Shown here piece by piece: positions 35,701 to 46,627 of a DNA stretch of 64,000 nt. The notes under the pieces were generated by a model. It searched no databases, was not told the DNA's origin, and was given only the letters and a program-made list of their open reading frames with translations. Source of the stretch: Pempheris klunzingeri (lineage: Eukaryota; Chordata; Actinopteri; Acropomatiformes; Pempheridae). Both the position numbers and the translations under genes were made by a program. The stretch spans positions 22,620,828 through 22,684,827 of the forward strand of contig NC_092019.1 of NCBI RefSeq assembly GCF_042242105.1, given 5' to 3'. Numbering within the stretch: position 1 is the stretch's first letter; each line of letters starts with the position of its first letter.

Positions 35701-38036
35701 CCCTCCAGCGTGTCCTCCTTCCGGTGGGACATGCCCGGAAAACCTCCCCAGGGAGGCGTCCAGGAGGCATCCGAAACAGATGCCCGAGCCACCTCAGCTG
35801 GCTCCTCTCGATGTGGAGGAGCAGCGGCTCTACTCCGAGCCCCTCCCGGATGGCCGAACTCCTCACCCTATCTCTAAGGGTGAGTCCGGCCACCCTGCGG
35901 AGGAAACTCATTTCGGCCGCTTGTATCCGAGATCTCGTTCTTTCGGTCATGACCCAAAGTTCATGACCATAGGTGAGGGTACACTGGACTCTATGGGCGA
36001 GTCCAGTGTCTCGATGTTTCTACTATTCTGGTGTTATTTTGACGCTTTGAGGACCACAAGCCATGAGTGTCATCCGATGCCGCTGTATTCATGGGAAGGT
36101 AGACATCAAATCCATATTTCATGCTAATTATAAACAGGACTTGAGTATGTAGTGACAAAATAAAACACAGTGTACTGCAGATGGACAGAGCTCAGGAAAT
36201 GCAGCTGCAAAAAAATTAAACTAAATGATGAATGACGGTCGAACAGCTCCAGAAACACCTCAGAAAAAAAACCCAGCAACAGTACAAAATGTTTGTCCTT
36301 CATGTTTACTTTAACGGCTTTCTGAGTTCAGCTGTCATTGGCTGTTATCACCTCGAGCTAAGCCTACAGAGATGTCTCACGCCGGCTGATTTCACAAGGG
36401 ACGCAAAGGTTCAGCGTGTTTGAATCCAACTAGCTTGCACGACGTGTCTTCTGACCACGTCTGAAGCCAAAAGGGTTTCCACCTTTCCACCTGGCGGGGT
36501 GAAAAAGCCTCTCCTGACCTCAGCGATCTCTGTCCAAGAAGCGACGGCACACACTTTCACTCTCTCCTCCAGGGCATCTGTGATTTAACACTTGCTTGTT
36601 AAACCATGTGCGAGGAATGAGAGAAAAAAAAAAAAAAGAGTGATTGTGATAGAAGTTCAAACCCTGCCCACAAAAGGTGGCAATAATATCAGATAGTCTC
36701 TTCTTCAAAGTAATAAATATTGCAGGAGGGTTTCAGATGCTGCTCATCAACTAATAAGATCTGACTTTGTTTGAAGTCTTACTGTTACCCCTAAGAACTT
36801 TTTTTCCCTGGTTATACTTCGGTAAAACTGAGCAGACATATTTACCTATTTGCCAACCACATGTGACTAACTCCTGTAGCTGTGTGGGAGGGAGGTTGTA
36901 ACGCCTTAGTTCGACATTAGTTCTGGTGGGGGGTTACTGTGGAGCAAAGATCAGGGGACTGATAGCCTGCAGATCATGGTTTTCTTGCATATCTGACTTT
37001 GCAGACACACCAGAGAGGCTGACGTCATTCACCACTGCTCACTTACTCACTCTGCCAACGCTGGGAGATGACGACAGCGGCTGAGCTTACCTCTGTCTGC
37101 AGGCTTTCCTCCACGCCGCCCCTCCTGCTGATCCTCACACACTTCCCATTTAATGACCGTCTCTGAGTTAGAAGCTTCCTCTTTGACCTGGGGGCTCGTG
37201 CATCCAGAGGGCTGGCCTCCAGCTGCTCCTCCACCGTCCCCTGAGGGTTTCTCAGTCTGGGCATGTTGGCGGGGGAAGGCCTCCATTGCCTCAGGACTCT
37301 TGGAGGAAACTTGTTTGGGTATTTCCGCACCTACATCTGATGAACAGATAAATGAGTGAAAAAAAACAATGAGTGGGTGGACTTCCTGACGCACCCACGT
37401 GTTGCGCTGCTGGTGAGATGTTGTGCATCCTGTTATATTCTTCCACACACTGATGTCACTTACCACAAAACTGGACTTCCTGACCGCACCCACGTGTTGC
37501 CCTGCAGGTGAGATGTGCATCCTGTTATATTCTTCCACACACTGATGTTACTTACCACAAAACTTAACCTCAGGCTCGTTTTTCATGTCCTTACAGGAGC
37601 TGTTGGCAGCTTCACCAGAGCTTATGCTCCACGCATTAGACGGGACCGTCTCGGGCCGTCTCCTCCCTCCCACCTGCAGACGCAGCATCTCCAGCTCACT
37701 TTCGCTTTTCTCCAGGCTGGACTCCAGTCTCCTGATCTCCGTGTCCCTGTCAGCCACCATCCTCTGGTACTCCAGCACCCTGCGGCTGCAGGCGCTGCAC
37801 ATCACGGCCATCACCGTGTTTATGGCCGCCCTGATGGCGTCCTCTATGGCCACAGCCTCGTCCTCGCTGTGGAAACTTGGAGGCAGCCCGGACAGGTTGT
37901 GTGTGTTTTCATCACCGACGCTGCACATCGTTACACACTCAGTGAGCTCTGTGACTCTGTAGAGGTGCTCACAGCCACCCACGACACGATAATCAGGAGA
38001 AATTATCCGCAGACACAGTTTGGTGTCTGAATTCAT
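29755..38036 (-). CDS. Coiled-coil and DUF4806-domain protein, function unknown
   Basis: Proposed coding segments are 37928 (or 38036)..37556, 37336..37091, 33491..33386, 33076..32871, 31718..31510, 30247..30088 and 29942..29755; all phases agree, giving 495 residues from the inner ATG. Exon 1 (EYQRMVADRDTEIRRLE) and exon 2 (QVKEEASNSETVIKWEV) are related to the first two exons of the gene at 24355-27905. The last three exons encode a helix ILLEVLVSLETIKQQN, then LPLQSVQDLGSLEQRLS, GMTTKESVWRIMAKLFTNAL, NWRGRNNKQ and AVRQNSFCKEAVDEEIERYM. I recognise these as DUF4806, a domain of unknown role in fish and insect proteins. The 3.6 kb intron between 37091 and 33491 carries LINE debris. The join across it rests only on phase, and these could be two genes. 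Confidence 0.55.
29969..30001. repeat. (AAAT)n microsatellite
   Basis: A run of AAAT/AAATA units within the last intron of the DUF4806 gene, beside the acceptor of its final exon. Confidence 0.85.
30372..30516 (-). repeat. tRNA-derived SINE (minus orientation)
   Basis: Read on the minus strand it gives AGCTGTGGCTCAGAGGTGCA (box A region), GGTCGGCGGTTTGATCCCC (box B region) and AAGTGTCCTTGGGCA. These are recognisable features of a widespread fish tRNA-derived SINE. It lies in an intron of the DUF4806 gene. Confidence 0.55.
32120..32680. mobile_element. Fold-back MITE with long inverted ends
   Basis: The left arm (TTAAAAGGGACAGTTTGGAT) and the right arm read on the other strand (TTAAAGGGATAGTTTGGATT) stay alignable for about 90 bases, including TTATCC and CTACAGTAGAT. 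There is no coding content. It sits in the intron between the exons at 32871-33076 and 31510-31718 of the DUF4806 gene. Confidence 0.65.
34555..34583. repeat. (CA)n(TA)n microsatellite
   Basis: A CA repeat passes directly into a TA repeat, within the proposed large intron of the DUF4806 gene. Confidence 0.85.
35197..35410. repeat. Degenerate LINE/SINE tail repeat
   Basis: The ATTCATTCATTCATTATCCC start, followed by ACACAGAGACAGACACCC, ATTCATGCTCACACCTGC and CATGCAAACTCC, matches by memory the abundant teleost repeat whose core reads 'cacagagacagacaaccattcacactcacacctac'. It is diverged and shortened. Confidence 0.5.
35533..35977 (-). mobile_element. 5'-truncated non-LTR retrotransposon (Rex3/RTE-like end)
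   Basis: The minus-strand frame 35950..35573 encodes the very C-terminal part of a fish LINE reverse-transcriptase protein, with MSFLRRVAGLTLRDRVRSS, QLRWLGHLFRMPP, WRDYVSRLAWERLG and EVWASLLKLL. It is followed by a (GGAT)n tail (35537-35556). All upstream parts are missing, as expected for incomplete reverse transcription. Rex3-type elements are known for GATG tails; the clade assignment is tentative. Confidence 0.7.
36413..36577 (-). other. Possible alternative terminal exon of the upstream coiled-coil gene
   Basis: After the acceptor GTTAAATCACAG there is an open frame of 54 residues in the right phase (phase 1) to follow the donor at 37091, ending in TGA. Its start can be read as ALEERVKVCAVASWTEIAEV. 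It would give a short protein without the DUF4806 domain. There is no family match, so this may be chance. Confidence 0.25.
37379..37564. repeat. 94-bp direct tandem duplication across a splice donor
   Basis: Two near-identical copies (37379-37472 and 37473-37564) each contain, on the minus strand, AGTTTTGTG/GTAAGT, so the exon 1 donor of the coiled-coil/DUF4806 gene is present twice. The copies differ by a few substitutions and small gaps. Confidence 0.9.
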
Positions 38037-38345
38037 TTAGTTTGGAAGGAATGGTGTCTAACCAGGCTAAATAAAAACACAAAAAGACATTAAAATCCTC
38101 TATGAAGTTAGTGGGAAACAGGGGACTGTTGCTATCAGCCTCCTCCTCTTCTTCTACTGTTTATAAGTGTCGTTGAGTTGGCAGGATATAAAGCTGCGTT
38201 ACCGCCAACTACCGGACTGCAGTGGAACTGCAGGGTGTGATGCACAGATGTGTGGCTGTTCATACAAGGCAAAATGGTAAATAGTAAATATTAAAAAGCA
38301 ATACAATTGATTTAAAGAAGAAAATAACATCATCTATCAGTTTTC

Positions 38346-38930
38346 TGGTAGTTGTGGAAGAATCCAGATCCCTTCTTAAGTAAAACTTCTAATACCACAA
38401 CGTTAAAAAAATACTCAGGTATTATTGTATGCGTTCAAAATTCTACTTAAAGCTTGAGAATGGCACTTTTACATATGAATCAACATCCTCACCAAATGAG
38501 TTCACACAATGCTAATTGCGCCTACCACCACCAGGTGAATCTTTCTGTATGTACTGGGGTTAGTAGAGAAGCACAAAAGTATTATCAGCAAAATAGAATT
38601 CAAGTTGAAATTGGACCCTGTCACTGACATATTATCATATAAGACAGTATTAGACTGATGTATCAATGCATAAACAGCATATTACTGCTGTAGCCGGTCC
38701 AGGTGGAACCAGTTCTTTATACGCTGATAGGGAGTCTGGCGTTTCCCAACATGCAGGTCAGGCCCCACACAAAGGGTGATGAGATTAATATTGTTTCTAT
38801 GAAACAAGACAATTCACTTTGGAACTCACGGCCATCTGAAAAGTATGGCCATCTTAATCTGAAAAGTAACTACTACAGTAAAAGGTACAATATTTTCGTT
38901 CCAGATTGTTGTATTATCATTATCAAAATT
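38346..38930. repeat. Dispersed repeat ('agtactcagatcc' family), degraded copy
   Basis: It contains GTGGAAGAATCCAGATCCCT, TAAGTAAAACTTCTAATACC, TATTACTGCTGTAGCCGGTC and CTTAATCTGAAAAGTAACTA in the order expected for this family. Divergence is high. It lies 0.3 kb upstream of the coiled-coil/DUF4806 gene. Confidence 0.5.
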
Positions 38931-39913
38931 GTGCTCAAGCACAGTGCTTGATTTGTTTGTGGTGCTGTTGAATAGTGAGGTGTTTCTAATAGAGAGGTAT
39001 TATATCAATATTATGGTCATTTTGGAGACCTTGTTATTTAGTCAACCCTCGTGGATGTAAATGTGATGAGAAAATATTAAAAATACCCAAAAATATAACA
39101 CAACACAATTCAACAGCATGACCAAAAGCTCCAGAACAGCTACTAAAAAGAACTTGAGGTAAGGTTCACTTGTCGACTCAGCAAAAACTGCACGCTATTA
39201 TCTTCAGAGAGATAAGATAGCTTGCTGGACTGATGTGTCAGAGTGGATTTTAGTTTTAAACTGGCAGCTTTTTAAGGCTTTTTATTTTAAAGCAGCACAG
39301 TCCAACCCACTTAGTTAGGCTCAACAGATTTTATAGCTTTCTGCTGACCCACAGCGTAAAATGTCCGCAGTACATGCAGTCGGCAGTGAGCATAGTACTA
39401 CTTGCTGTCATGATTGATAGAGAAACCCGAAGAAAATAGAGAGCCCTGTGAAGGCAGTACATCAATACCAACAATCCAATCAGTAAACATTTAAAAGCAT
39501 CGCTCTCAAGCCGACAAAAAACAATTACAAAGCCATTCAATTGACTTTGATATGATTTTGAACTTAATGCCCCTTTAATGACTTCTTCATCACAAGGTGA
39601 AAGAAAAGCATAGTAATAAAAAAAAGCCATAGAAAGTTGGTGTGACGGTCATGCATGTTCTGCAGTCAGTGTGGCAAGTGCATTAAGTGTAGCATATGCA
39701 AGTTAGCCAAGGCAGAATCCGACCATATGTACTGCGTTTAGATAAAGAGATAATGCATGGCTGCATTGGCTAAATAGGAAGTGCTATCTGGAACATGTAA
39801 CATACAGTCTATGTATGTAAGCATGCAAACATCATCATCAATTATGCTTTTGCTGCGATGCAGTATACAGCCGTTGTGATCAGTGTCACCGGTCTTGTGA
39901 ATTTCACTTATCT

Positions 39914-42900
39914 TTAGCTCTTTTCCTCTTGCAGGGAAACGGATGGAACATTTGGGCTGCTTCCTTTGGACACTAAGACAGGAGCAAAACCTCCTGCTGT
40001 TTTGTTGAGAATGCAATAATCATTACAGTAACATGGCGGCGGACGGTCATCAACGGGACTGTGTGCTACGCTGCAGTCTGGGCTTTGAGTCAGGTCCTCA
40101 CAGCCGCAGCCAGAGTCTGCACGGCTGATGTTTAAGAAGTCTTTTGGCGGAGGGGAGACGACTTCTACTTGTCCAATGCCAACTCCCCAAACAGAACAAG
40201 GCAACTGAGTGTAAGACGTGTTCTCTGGGCCGACCATAGTCACAGGTGGGGAGGCCTCCTGTGGGGCGACATAGGAAGTCTGACACTGAGTGAATACCAG
40301 TGGTGTTATTGGAGGGTTGTGGAAGTCCTCGTCCTCCTCTGGCTCTTGTGTAATGGGCTTCGGCACAACAATCACAGCGTCAGTTGTCAAGATCTCCTCA
40401 GCTTTGTGTGTTAGCACATATTTGCCACGAGGTGAAACCCACTCCTGTAAATTCAGTAGCAATGAGATACATCAGGTGTGATAAAGGTGCGTGAATAATT
40501 TTCACCGTAGCATGTTATACACAACATACACAAAAAGAGTCCCAAAACTAGCAACATTCCCACCAGCCTCAGCTGTACGTTGTGTTTAGTGCTAATTAGC
40601 AGATGTTTGCATGTCAACAAGCTGCTGTGGCTGTAGACTCTTTACTGAGTGACCCCAGAGGTACGTACACTTTTTGTCATATCTCACAGGTGCTTTACTC
40701 TCGCATTCCAAATGTTCATGAATTTGTCAATCAATTTGTCAGGAATGACTTCATGTCATTGTTTTCTGTGTCTGTTTTAGTCAGTGCTTTTTATAAATAC
40801 CAATGCACTTTGCCAATTCCACCTCTGCGCTCTGGCAGACATTTTGAAGGGGACAGACAGAGATGAAGCGGGCACAGTTTTCCTTTCCTAAAGTATCTAT
40901 TTTCATTTGACACAATATGCAAATTGACCACCCTTTCCTAAAATAATTATGATAGATTTTTTTCAGATGACCTCAATTACATAACAAATCATGTCTGATC
41001 ATTAACTTACAGATTACCAGGATGCTAGTTGGCAATCAGTTTTTTTCTCACACATGTCCTTGACTAGTACAGTTAGCAAGTTTGTTAGTTTTTTAGTATA
41101 GTCAGTGTATAAAAGCTAAGCTATGTGTTGGGCTTTGCATCGTACTGTCTCCATTTGTGTATTTCCTCTCATTATTCTGCAAGGTTCACTGTAGTAAAGC
41201 TGAAAGGAAACCAAACAAAATAAAAAAAAAAACCGTCCTTGAGGGCTTTAATTATACTCATTACATGACCACACTTCATGTCTGTAGCAGGAGCTGCTCT
41301 AAATGTTGTCACGCAGAGGAGCAGAGTTGGCTTCATTTCCTAAAATAAGACAATGAGACAGAGAACGGACAAGAGGGCGCTGCATTAACACCTCACCTGG
41401 AGATTGCCCCCGTGTTGTTGAAACAGAGGTGTGAAGAAAGGGGCTGGCGATGGTGTGTGGGACAGAGTTTTTATCTTCATTCTGTCGCACGAATCGGGAC
41501 AGATCAGAACAAACGAACCGCATTTGACTTTTTCTCATTCTCAAGAGCAGATTATGTAATTAATGACAATCTTCAATTTCCACTTTCACCAGCATTTCAA
41601 AGTACAGATGAATTACCGTGCAGCGGGACTGTAGAATACACACAGCAGGACTCCAACAGCCAAACACAGTGGGCCCAGAGATTTGGACAGAATGATAAAT
41701 ATATTATCTTGATCTGAAAAAGAATACAGTTATTAGTCATATTACAGAGGTACCAGTAAGTCTATTAGGTGGCTGGTGGGCGGTGGTTATTTTCTAAGAA
41801 AGTGGTGATTAAAAAGGAAGGAAATGATTTGATGTCTTTAAGACTGACTCAAGTCATTCATACAATATACAACATTTACTAAAGATGATACTGAGAGACA
41901 TACAATTCAGGGACAAGACCTCACGCACTGTGCAAGACAGCAGTAAGCAGACATCACATATACCTGTATATCATCATTGACAGTCAGTGCCATGAAGAAC
42001 AAAAAAGTGACATTTTACCTTCTCCTGCTTCATTTTCCCAGCACGTCAGTGGACTCCACATACTCCAGGTTCCATCATAATCAGGGTGGTTAACGAGAGA
42101 TCTCACTTTAACACAACATTTAGCATCTGGTTGGAGTTGTGATCTCGAAATGGATGCAGACTTGTATGAAGTGGGATGAAGAATCTGAGAACAGAAGAAA
42201 CAGTGAAACAAGCGGTTACTGTTAGACCTCATTGTAGGAAAGTATGGTTGTGTGTGTGTGTTTTCTTTTTTTTTTTACAGTGTGGCAGTGGCTCTCACTT
42301 TGGTCTGTTGGTCTTGAGATGTTTGAAGTAGGAGTTCGTATTCAAAGACACTGTCGAAGCCTTGACGCTTCTCATACCCACTTCTCCAAGTGATGTTGAA
42401 AGTGTCTGCTGTTTGTTGGAGCACAACCTCATGTGGTGGTGTCAGCAGAACTGATCATAAACATCATTCATCAAACGTTACTTATATATGAAAATATCTC
42501 TAATATATACAGAGCGTCTTGCAAAGACATTACCTAATGTTTGTTACAATGAGTTCATACTTACTGTTCAGTGAAGGTAGAAAGCTCTCTGTTACAGTAG
42601 TGCAGCCAGATTCATGGCAAAGCTTTATGAGATATCCAGTGGCAAAATTAAAAGTGTCGGAGATGACTTTACAGACACAGCTGTAACCGTGAGTCCCCTC
42701 CACAAGTGGACAGGAAACGACGTCGCCACTAAACATTTCAAACGCAACAACAGAACATTAACATGTGTCTGTGGCACAAACCTTGCTTGAAAAGAATTTA
42801 ACATGTTCATTTATTCATGTAATCCTGCAAGAAGTGTATTTACTCCTTTTCAGTGAATTCCAGGCTGTAGGTGGTGTTGGACTGTCCCGCAGGGTTACCA

Positions 42901-43901
42901 GTGATGTTCAAGACACAAGCAATTGTGTCCCAGTAGGCACTCGCACATGAATATCCACCAACTATGAAAGTAGGACAAAACAATTCATGTCATGGACATT
43001 TTGTCACCACAATACTCCTTTATGACAGGTAGGTGTAATTATTGTACATGACATTATTAGATTGTCACTGATGTATTGCAGAAATAGCATTGTGCTGTTG
43101 TAGGAGACCAAGTTGGAGCAAGTTTTAACTGCTTTAGGTAGTTTAGCCCAGTGATTCCCAACCGAGAGATCACCCTCCGCAGAGTCGCAAGATAAACCGC
43201 ACAACTTTGTTTTCATGTTTTAAACATTTTCAGCATCTTTTTACTATTAGGAAACTTTGGATAGTTCTACTTCTTTGAGCCTTGACCAGTTCTTTTAAAT
43301 GAAACCATCTGAGCTAACAACTCATACACACCTGGAATTCAACAAAGGGCCACATAGACAATGTTTTTTGTAAGGTATCACAAGCCAAAAAGATTGGAAA
43401 CCAATTTGTTCATCTTGGTTCTTTTGTAAAATAACCAGCAACTCTAGCTGTCATAGTCAGTAAATGAAGTGGAGTGAAAAGTACAACATTACTACTAAAA
43501 TCACATCTAATGAAGATATTCAAGTAAAGTACCTGAAAACTGTACTTAAACACAGTGCATGAGCAAATGTACTTACTAATGTAATTACTTTCCACCACTG
43601 GAGTCATCAAAGGTAAATGGTAGGAATTTTTGTTTGACATTTCTATTAATATTTCCCCTCCTACTGTAGTTGATAACTGGAATGTATGACAGTGACTTTG
43701 CACAGTTAATCATACAGTTTGATCATGTGAAAACAGACCACTGGGTGACATATGCCTCAAGCTGCCGTGGTAAAGCCTTTACCACAGAAGAAGTTCAGAG
43801 GAAAACAGATGAGCGAACGGTACCTCTGATGCTGCTGGTCACCGCAAGGATGCTGGAGCACCAACACACAAACACCTGCAGACACCTCATGTCTCCATGA
43901 A
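39914..43901 (-). CDS. Type I cytokine receptor, tandem relative of il21r
   Basis: Eight coding segments, 43890..43824, 42961..42844, 42728..42565, 42450..42299, 42184..42019, 41713..41617, 41481..41397 and 40444..39914, give 459 residues with every junction in phase. The protein has a signal peptide (MRCLQVFVCWCSSILAV) and a cytokine-receptor module. Its WSXWS motif reads WSMWS (207-211). A membrane segment lies at about 227-250, a box-1-like PSPAPFF precedes TPLFQQHGGNLQEWV, and the tail is 176 residues with Tyr at KYVLTH and DYCILN (425-430). Exon number and intron phases (1,2,1,0,1,2,0) are identical to those of the gene at 49131-58375. Membrane receptor signalling through JAK/STAT is known for the family. 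The ligand is uncertain: IL-21R-like by layout, but a teleost IL-4R-type receptor is possible. Confidence 0.8.
43149..43406. mobile_element. Possible hAT-type MITE in receptor intron 1
   Basis: It starts CAGTGATTCCCAACC, and its far end reads CACAAGCCAAAAAGATTGG AAACCA, the reverse of the same kind of terminus. The interior is non-coding and the ends are degraded. Confidence 0.4.
43465..43606. repeat. Dispersed repeat ('tactttccaccactg' family)
   Basis: It includes GTGGAGTGAAAAGTACAACA, TCAAGTAAAGTACCTGAAAA and the closing TACTTTCCACCACTG, the 3' part of the family seen in full at 63190-63612. It lies in intron 1 of the tandem receptor gene. Confidence 0.6.
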
Positions 43902-44165
43902 CTGTGGACACGAATACAAACATTTCTTCTCATGGCCTCTTAATTGAATGTCTCATTGTGTCAGCTGCTAATGTAAGATAAGACATCTATAAGTCCAGTG
44001 CAGACCAGCGTCGGCCTAACTTTAAATTCTGTACACCTGTGACATGAATGGAACAAATTCACAAATGAAATAACATCCCTCAAGTTAACATTATTTGAAA
44101 AAGACAAGAAAAGCAGTTGTCATGTTGATGCTATGATGTGTAATGGATGGAAAAGCACTGTTACC
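43902..44165 (-). promoter_or_regulatory. Likely 5' UTR exon donor and short intron before the receptor start
   Basis: On the minus strand CTCCAGAG/GTAACAG (exon end 44165) could pair with the acceptor TTCGTGTCCACAG before 43901, giving a 263-base intron in the 5' UTR. The 11 bases of leader in the coding exon contain an ATG at 43898 that opens a three-codon frame (ATG GAG ACA TGA), whose stop overlaps the main ATG. The transcription start is not determined. Confidence 0.4.
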
Positions 44166-44545
44166 TCTGGAGCTGCGCTGCCGCCACTGATGTCTGAGAC
44201 AGTTGAATGAGAGGTGGAACTGAGGGTTGACTTATCACTGGTTGTATCACAGGAAGTCAAAACCTCATTTACATCACAGGTTTTTTCTTCTCTTTTACCT
44301 TTTATGTTTGGGCATGTGGTCTTGCTTGCCAGTGAAACAAATATGGCTCTTTAAGACTTAAGATAATTCTGTGTCTGATCATCCTGTGTATTGTTGCCCA
44401 GTGGATTATGATCATGTTTATGTCATGACGAAAGCTTTTCAAGAACCTCGGAAACAAAAAAATACTAAACAGCTTGGTGATTAATCCTGGAAGCTCAAGG
44501 CTTCCCTTTTTTTTAGTGGAGGATTGTACAACATTCTTCAGCAAC

Positions 44546-44566
44546 ATGATGATGATGATGATGATG
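44546..44566. repeat. (GAT)n microsatellite
   Basis: Six to seven GAT units upstream of the tandem receptor gene. Confidence 0.85.
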
Positions 44567-46625
44567 AGTGCTGTGTAAGATCCTAAATCTCATATGCTGT
44601 GGGTGTTTGGCTGGGTCGACAAGTTCATGACATGTGATTCACATCATTTTAACAGTCATCAAGTCATCATCTGTGAGCCCTTGTGTGGAAACAGTTATAA
44701 TCTTTTTTCTTTTATTCCTTGAATTTGTTGTCTACCCACATATGATGATCCCATAAAAACCCAACTGAACATTTCTACAAAAGAAAGACAGAGACAAAAG
44801 AGACAGAATTAACTGGAGGGACACAATGCACCTATTAAATGGGCTTTTAACTGACTGGTATGACTTTCTCCTTGGCTAGATTATATTCATTTAATTCATA
44901 TTTTATGTCATTTAACTGGTTTTACTTTTTACTCTACAGTTGTATTAGTGCCTTTCATGTCCTCTGTAAAAGACCTTTGTAACTGTTATTATCACGTTAT
45001 CAAATACATTGACTAAAAAATTGGACTGTGAAATTTAAATACACGTAATGGTACTGACAGTTAAGTTGTTCAATCGTCTAAGTCTCTGTGGAATTGCAGA
45101 CTTGCTTTCAAGCCTCACGCGCCACAGAATCTGATGATGAAAATGGGTTCCTTGTAAGAGATTAAAGCACGCTTTTCTTTTCAGGACAGGGAAACCACTG
45201 TGCAAATCGGACATCGTGTCTGCGCTTGATCGTGAAGATAAGCTGTACTCTCACTCTGGTCATTCCTCTTTAAAACAACTTGATGCAGTTACAATAGAGA
45301 TATAAATATCACGCATATGTATTATATGAACAAATGGGTCACATCTAGTGTAAATGTGGAACTTGGGAGGACTGCCCTCCGCTTCTTTGCGTCATATAAA
45401 TGGCCTGAACTGAAAAGGACATTAAAACTCCAATTTCTCATTTGGTGAATAACTTTTAAATTTGAGAATTTGAGATGTGTTTATTTTTAACACTGTTTGT
45501 GCCCTGTTGAGACTCACTGGTTGGTTATGATAATAATGTACTGTATGACGGTTTGCAGTGCAACTCTCGACATTATGTGGATTTGTGCCTGGAACTTGCT
45601 CATGAACAGTTCGGAGAATGATTTGGCAAGAGCTTGGCAAGCTGCATGGGTTTACTGATGCACAAGCTGCCATGAAGCAAATCAAGCTGCAAGTATTGCA
45701 AATAAAATGTCCATTAAAGACTGAACATAAGTCGGCATGTGAGCAGCATGTGAGGCTGGGTAACATCACATCCAGTACCAGCAGCGATGAGCACTGGTGT
45801 CAACCTGTTCCAACTTCTCCCCTCTGGCAGGCCTTACAGAGCACTTTGTACCAAAACAACCAGAAACATGAACTCCACCCAAAAGGCATCACTCTGATGA
45901 ACACGTGACATCAGCCATACAGTGTTAGGAGCTCTCTCTGTGCAATAACCCTGTAACACTAAGCATCCACTGTCCCCATTTATTCAAAAAGATATTTCTT
46001 AGTTTAGAAACTGCTTTTTTCATTCATATCCTGTCACATCTACATACCTTATAAAGTAACCATAATCATCTCATATCACTATTAATAGGCACATTTTTCC
46101 ACAATTGTTTTTACATATATATTTTTAATCATAGCAGTTAAATGTTTATTTTATTCAACTTTGTTATCCTTGTTTTTTCTGTATGTCTATGTCAGTGCAT
46201 GACAGCAATGGAAAAACAAGTCATATTCCATGTATGTGTACACATACTACATAACCTCCAATACATAGACCTCATTATAAGTCCTTCTCCACTCAAAAGG
46301 GTGTTATTGTTTGGTCTTCTTGTTACTTCACCTGGATGTTTAATGTTTGGCACTAGAAGTCACCAGGTCACATTCATTTGCTACAAAATCAGATGCCGTA
46401 GGACGAGATAAGGAAGAAGAGGAAGCAAAACTCATCCTGTTAGAGAATCAGCCAAGCTTTGCTCATGCAAAGCTAAAATCTTATTTCAGTCTGTATGTGA
46501 TGCAGCACAGATCTACACTGTACTATACGCCTATGACTATGCTCTATGTAAATACAGATTATATTCATATGGTCAAAAATTATTAATTAGCTAAGAGGGC
46601 TGGAGGAAGTGTAGACAGTAACAGC
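44567..46625. other. Intergenic region between the two receptor genes
   Basis: No gene is recognisable here. The segment 45770-45960 looks like the decayed end of a LINE reading frame, with TTCCAACTTCTCCCCTCTGG giving an LLPSGRPYRAL-type phrase. Confidence 0.45.
45770..45960 (+). mobile_element. Relic of a LINE 3' end (Rex1/L2-like)
   Basis: One plus-strand frame reads NLFQLLPSGRPYRAL and then runs into stops. This resembles the LPSGRRYR phrase near the end of fish CR1/L2/Rex1 polyproteins. GTGCAATAACC follows, similar to LINE 3' UTRs. It is short and frameshifted. Confidence 0.4.
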
Positions 46626-46627
46626 TA

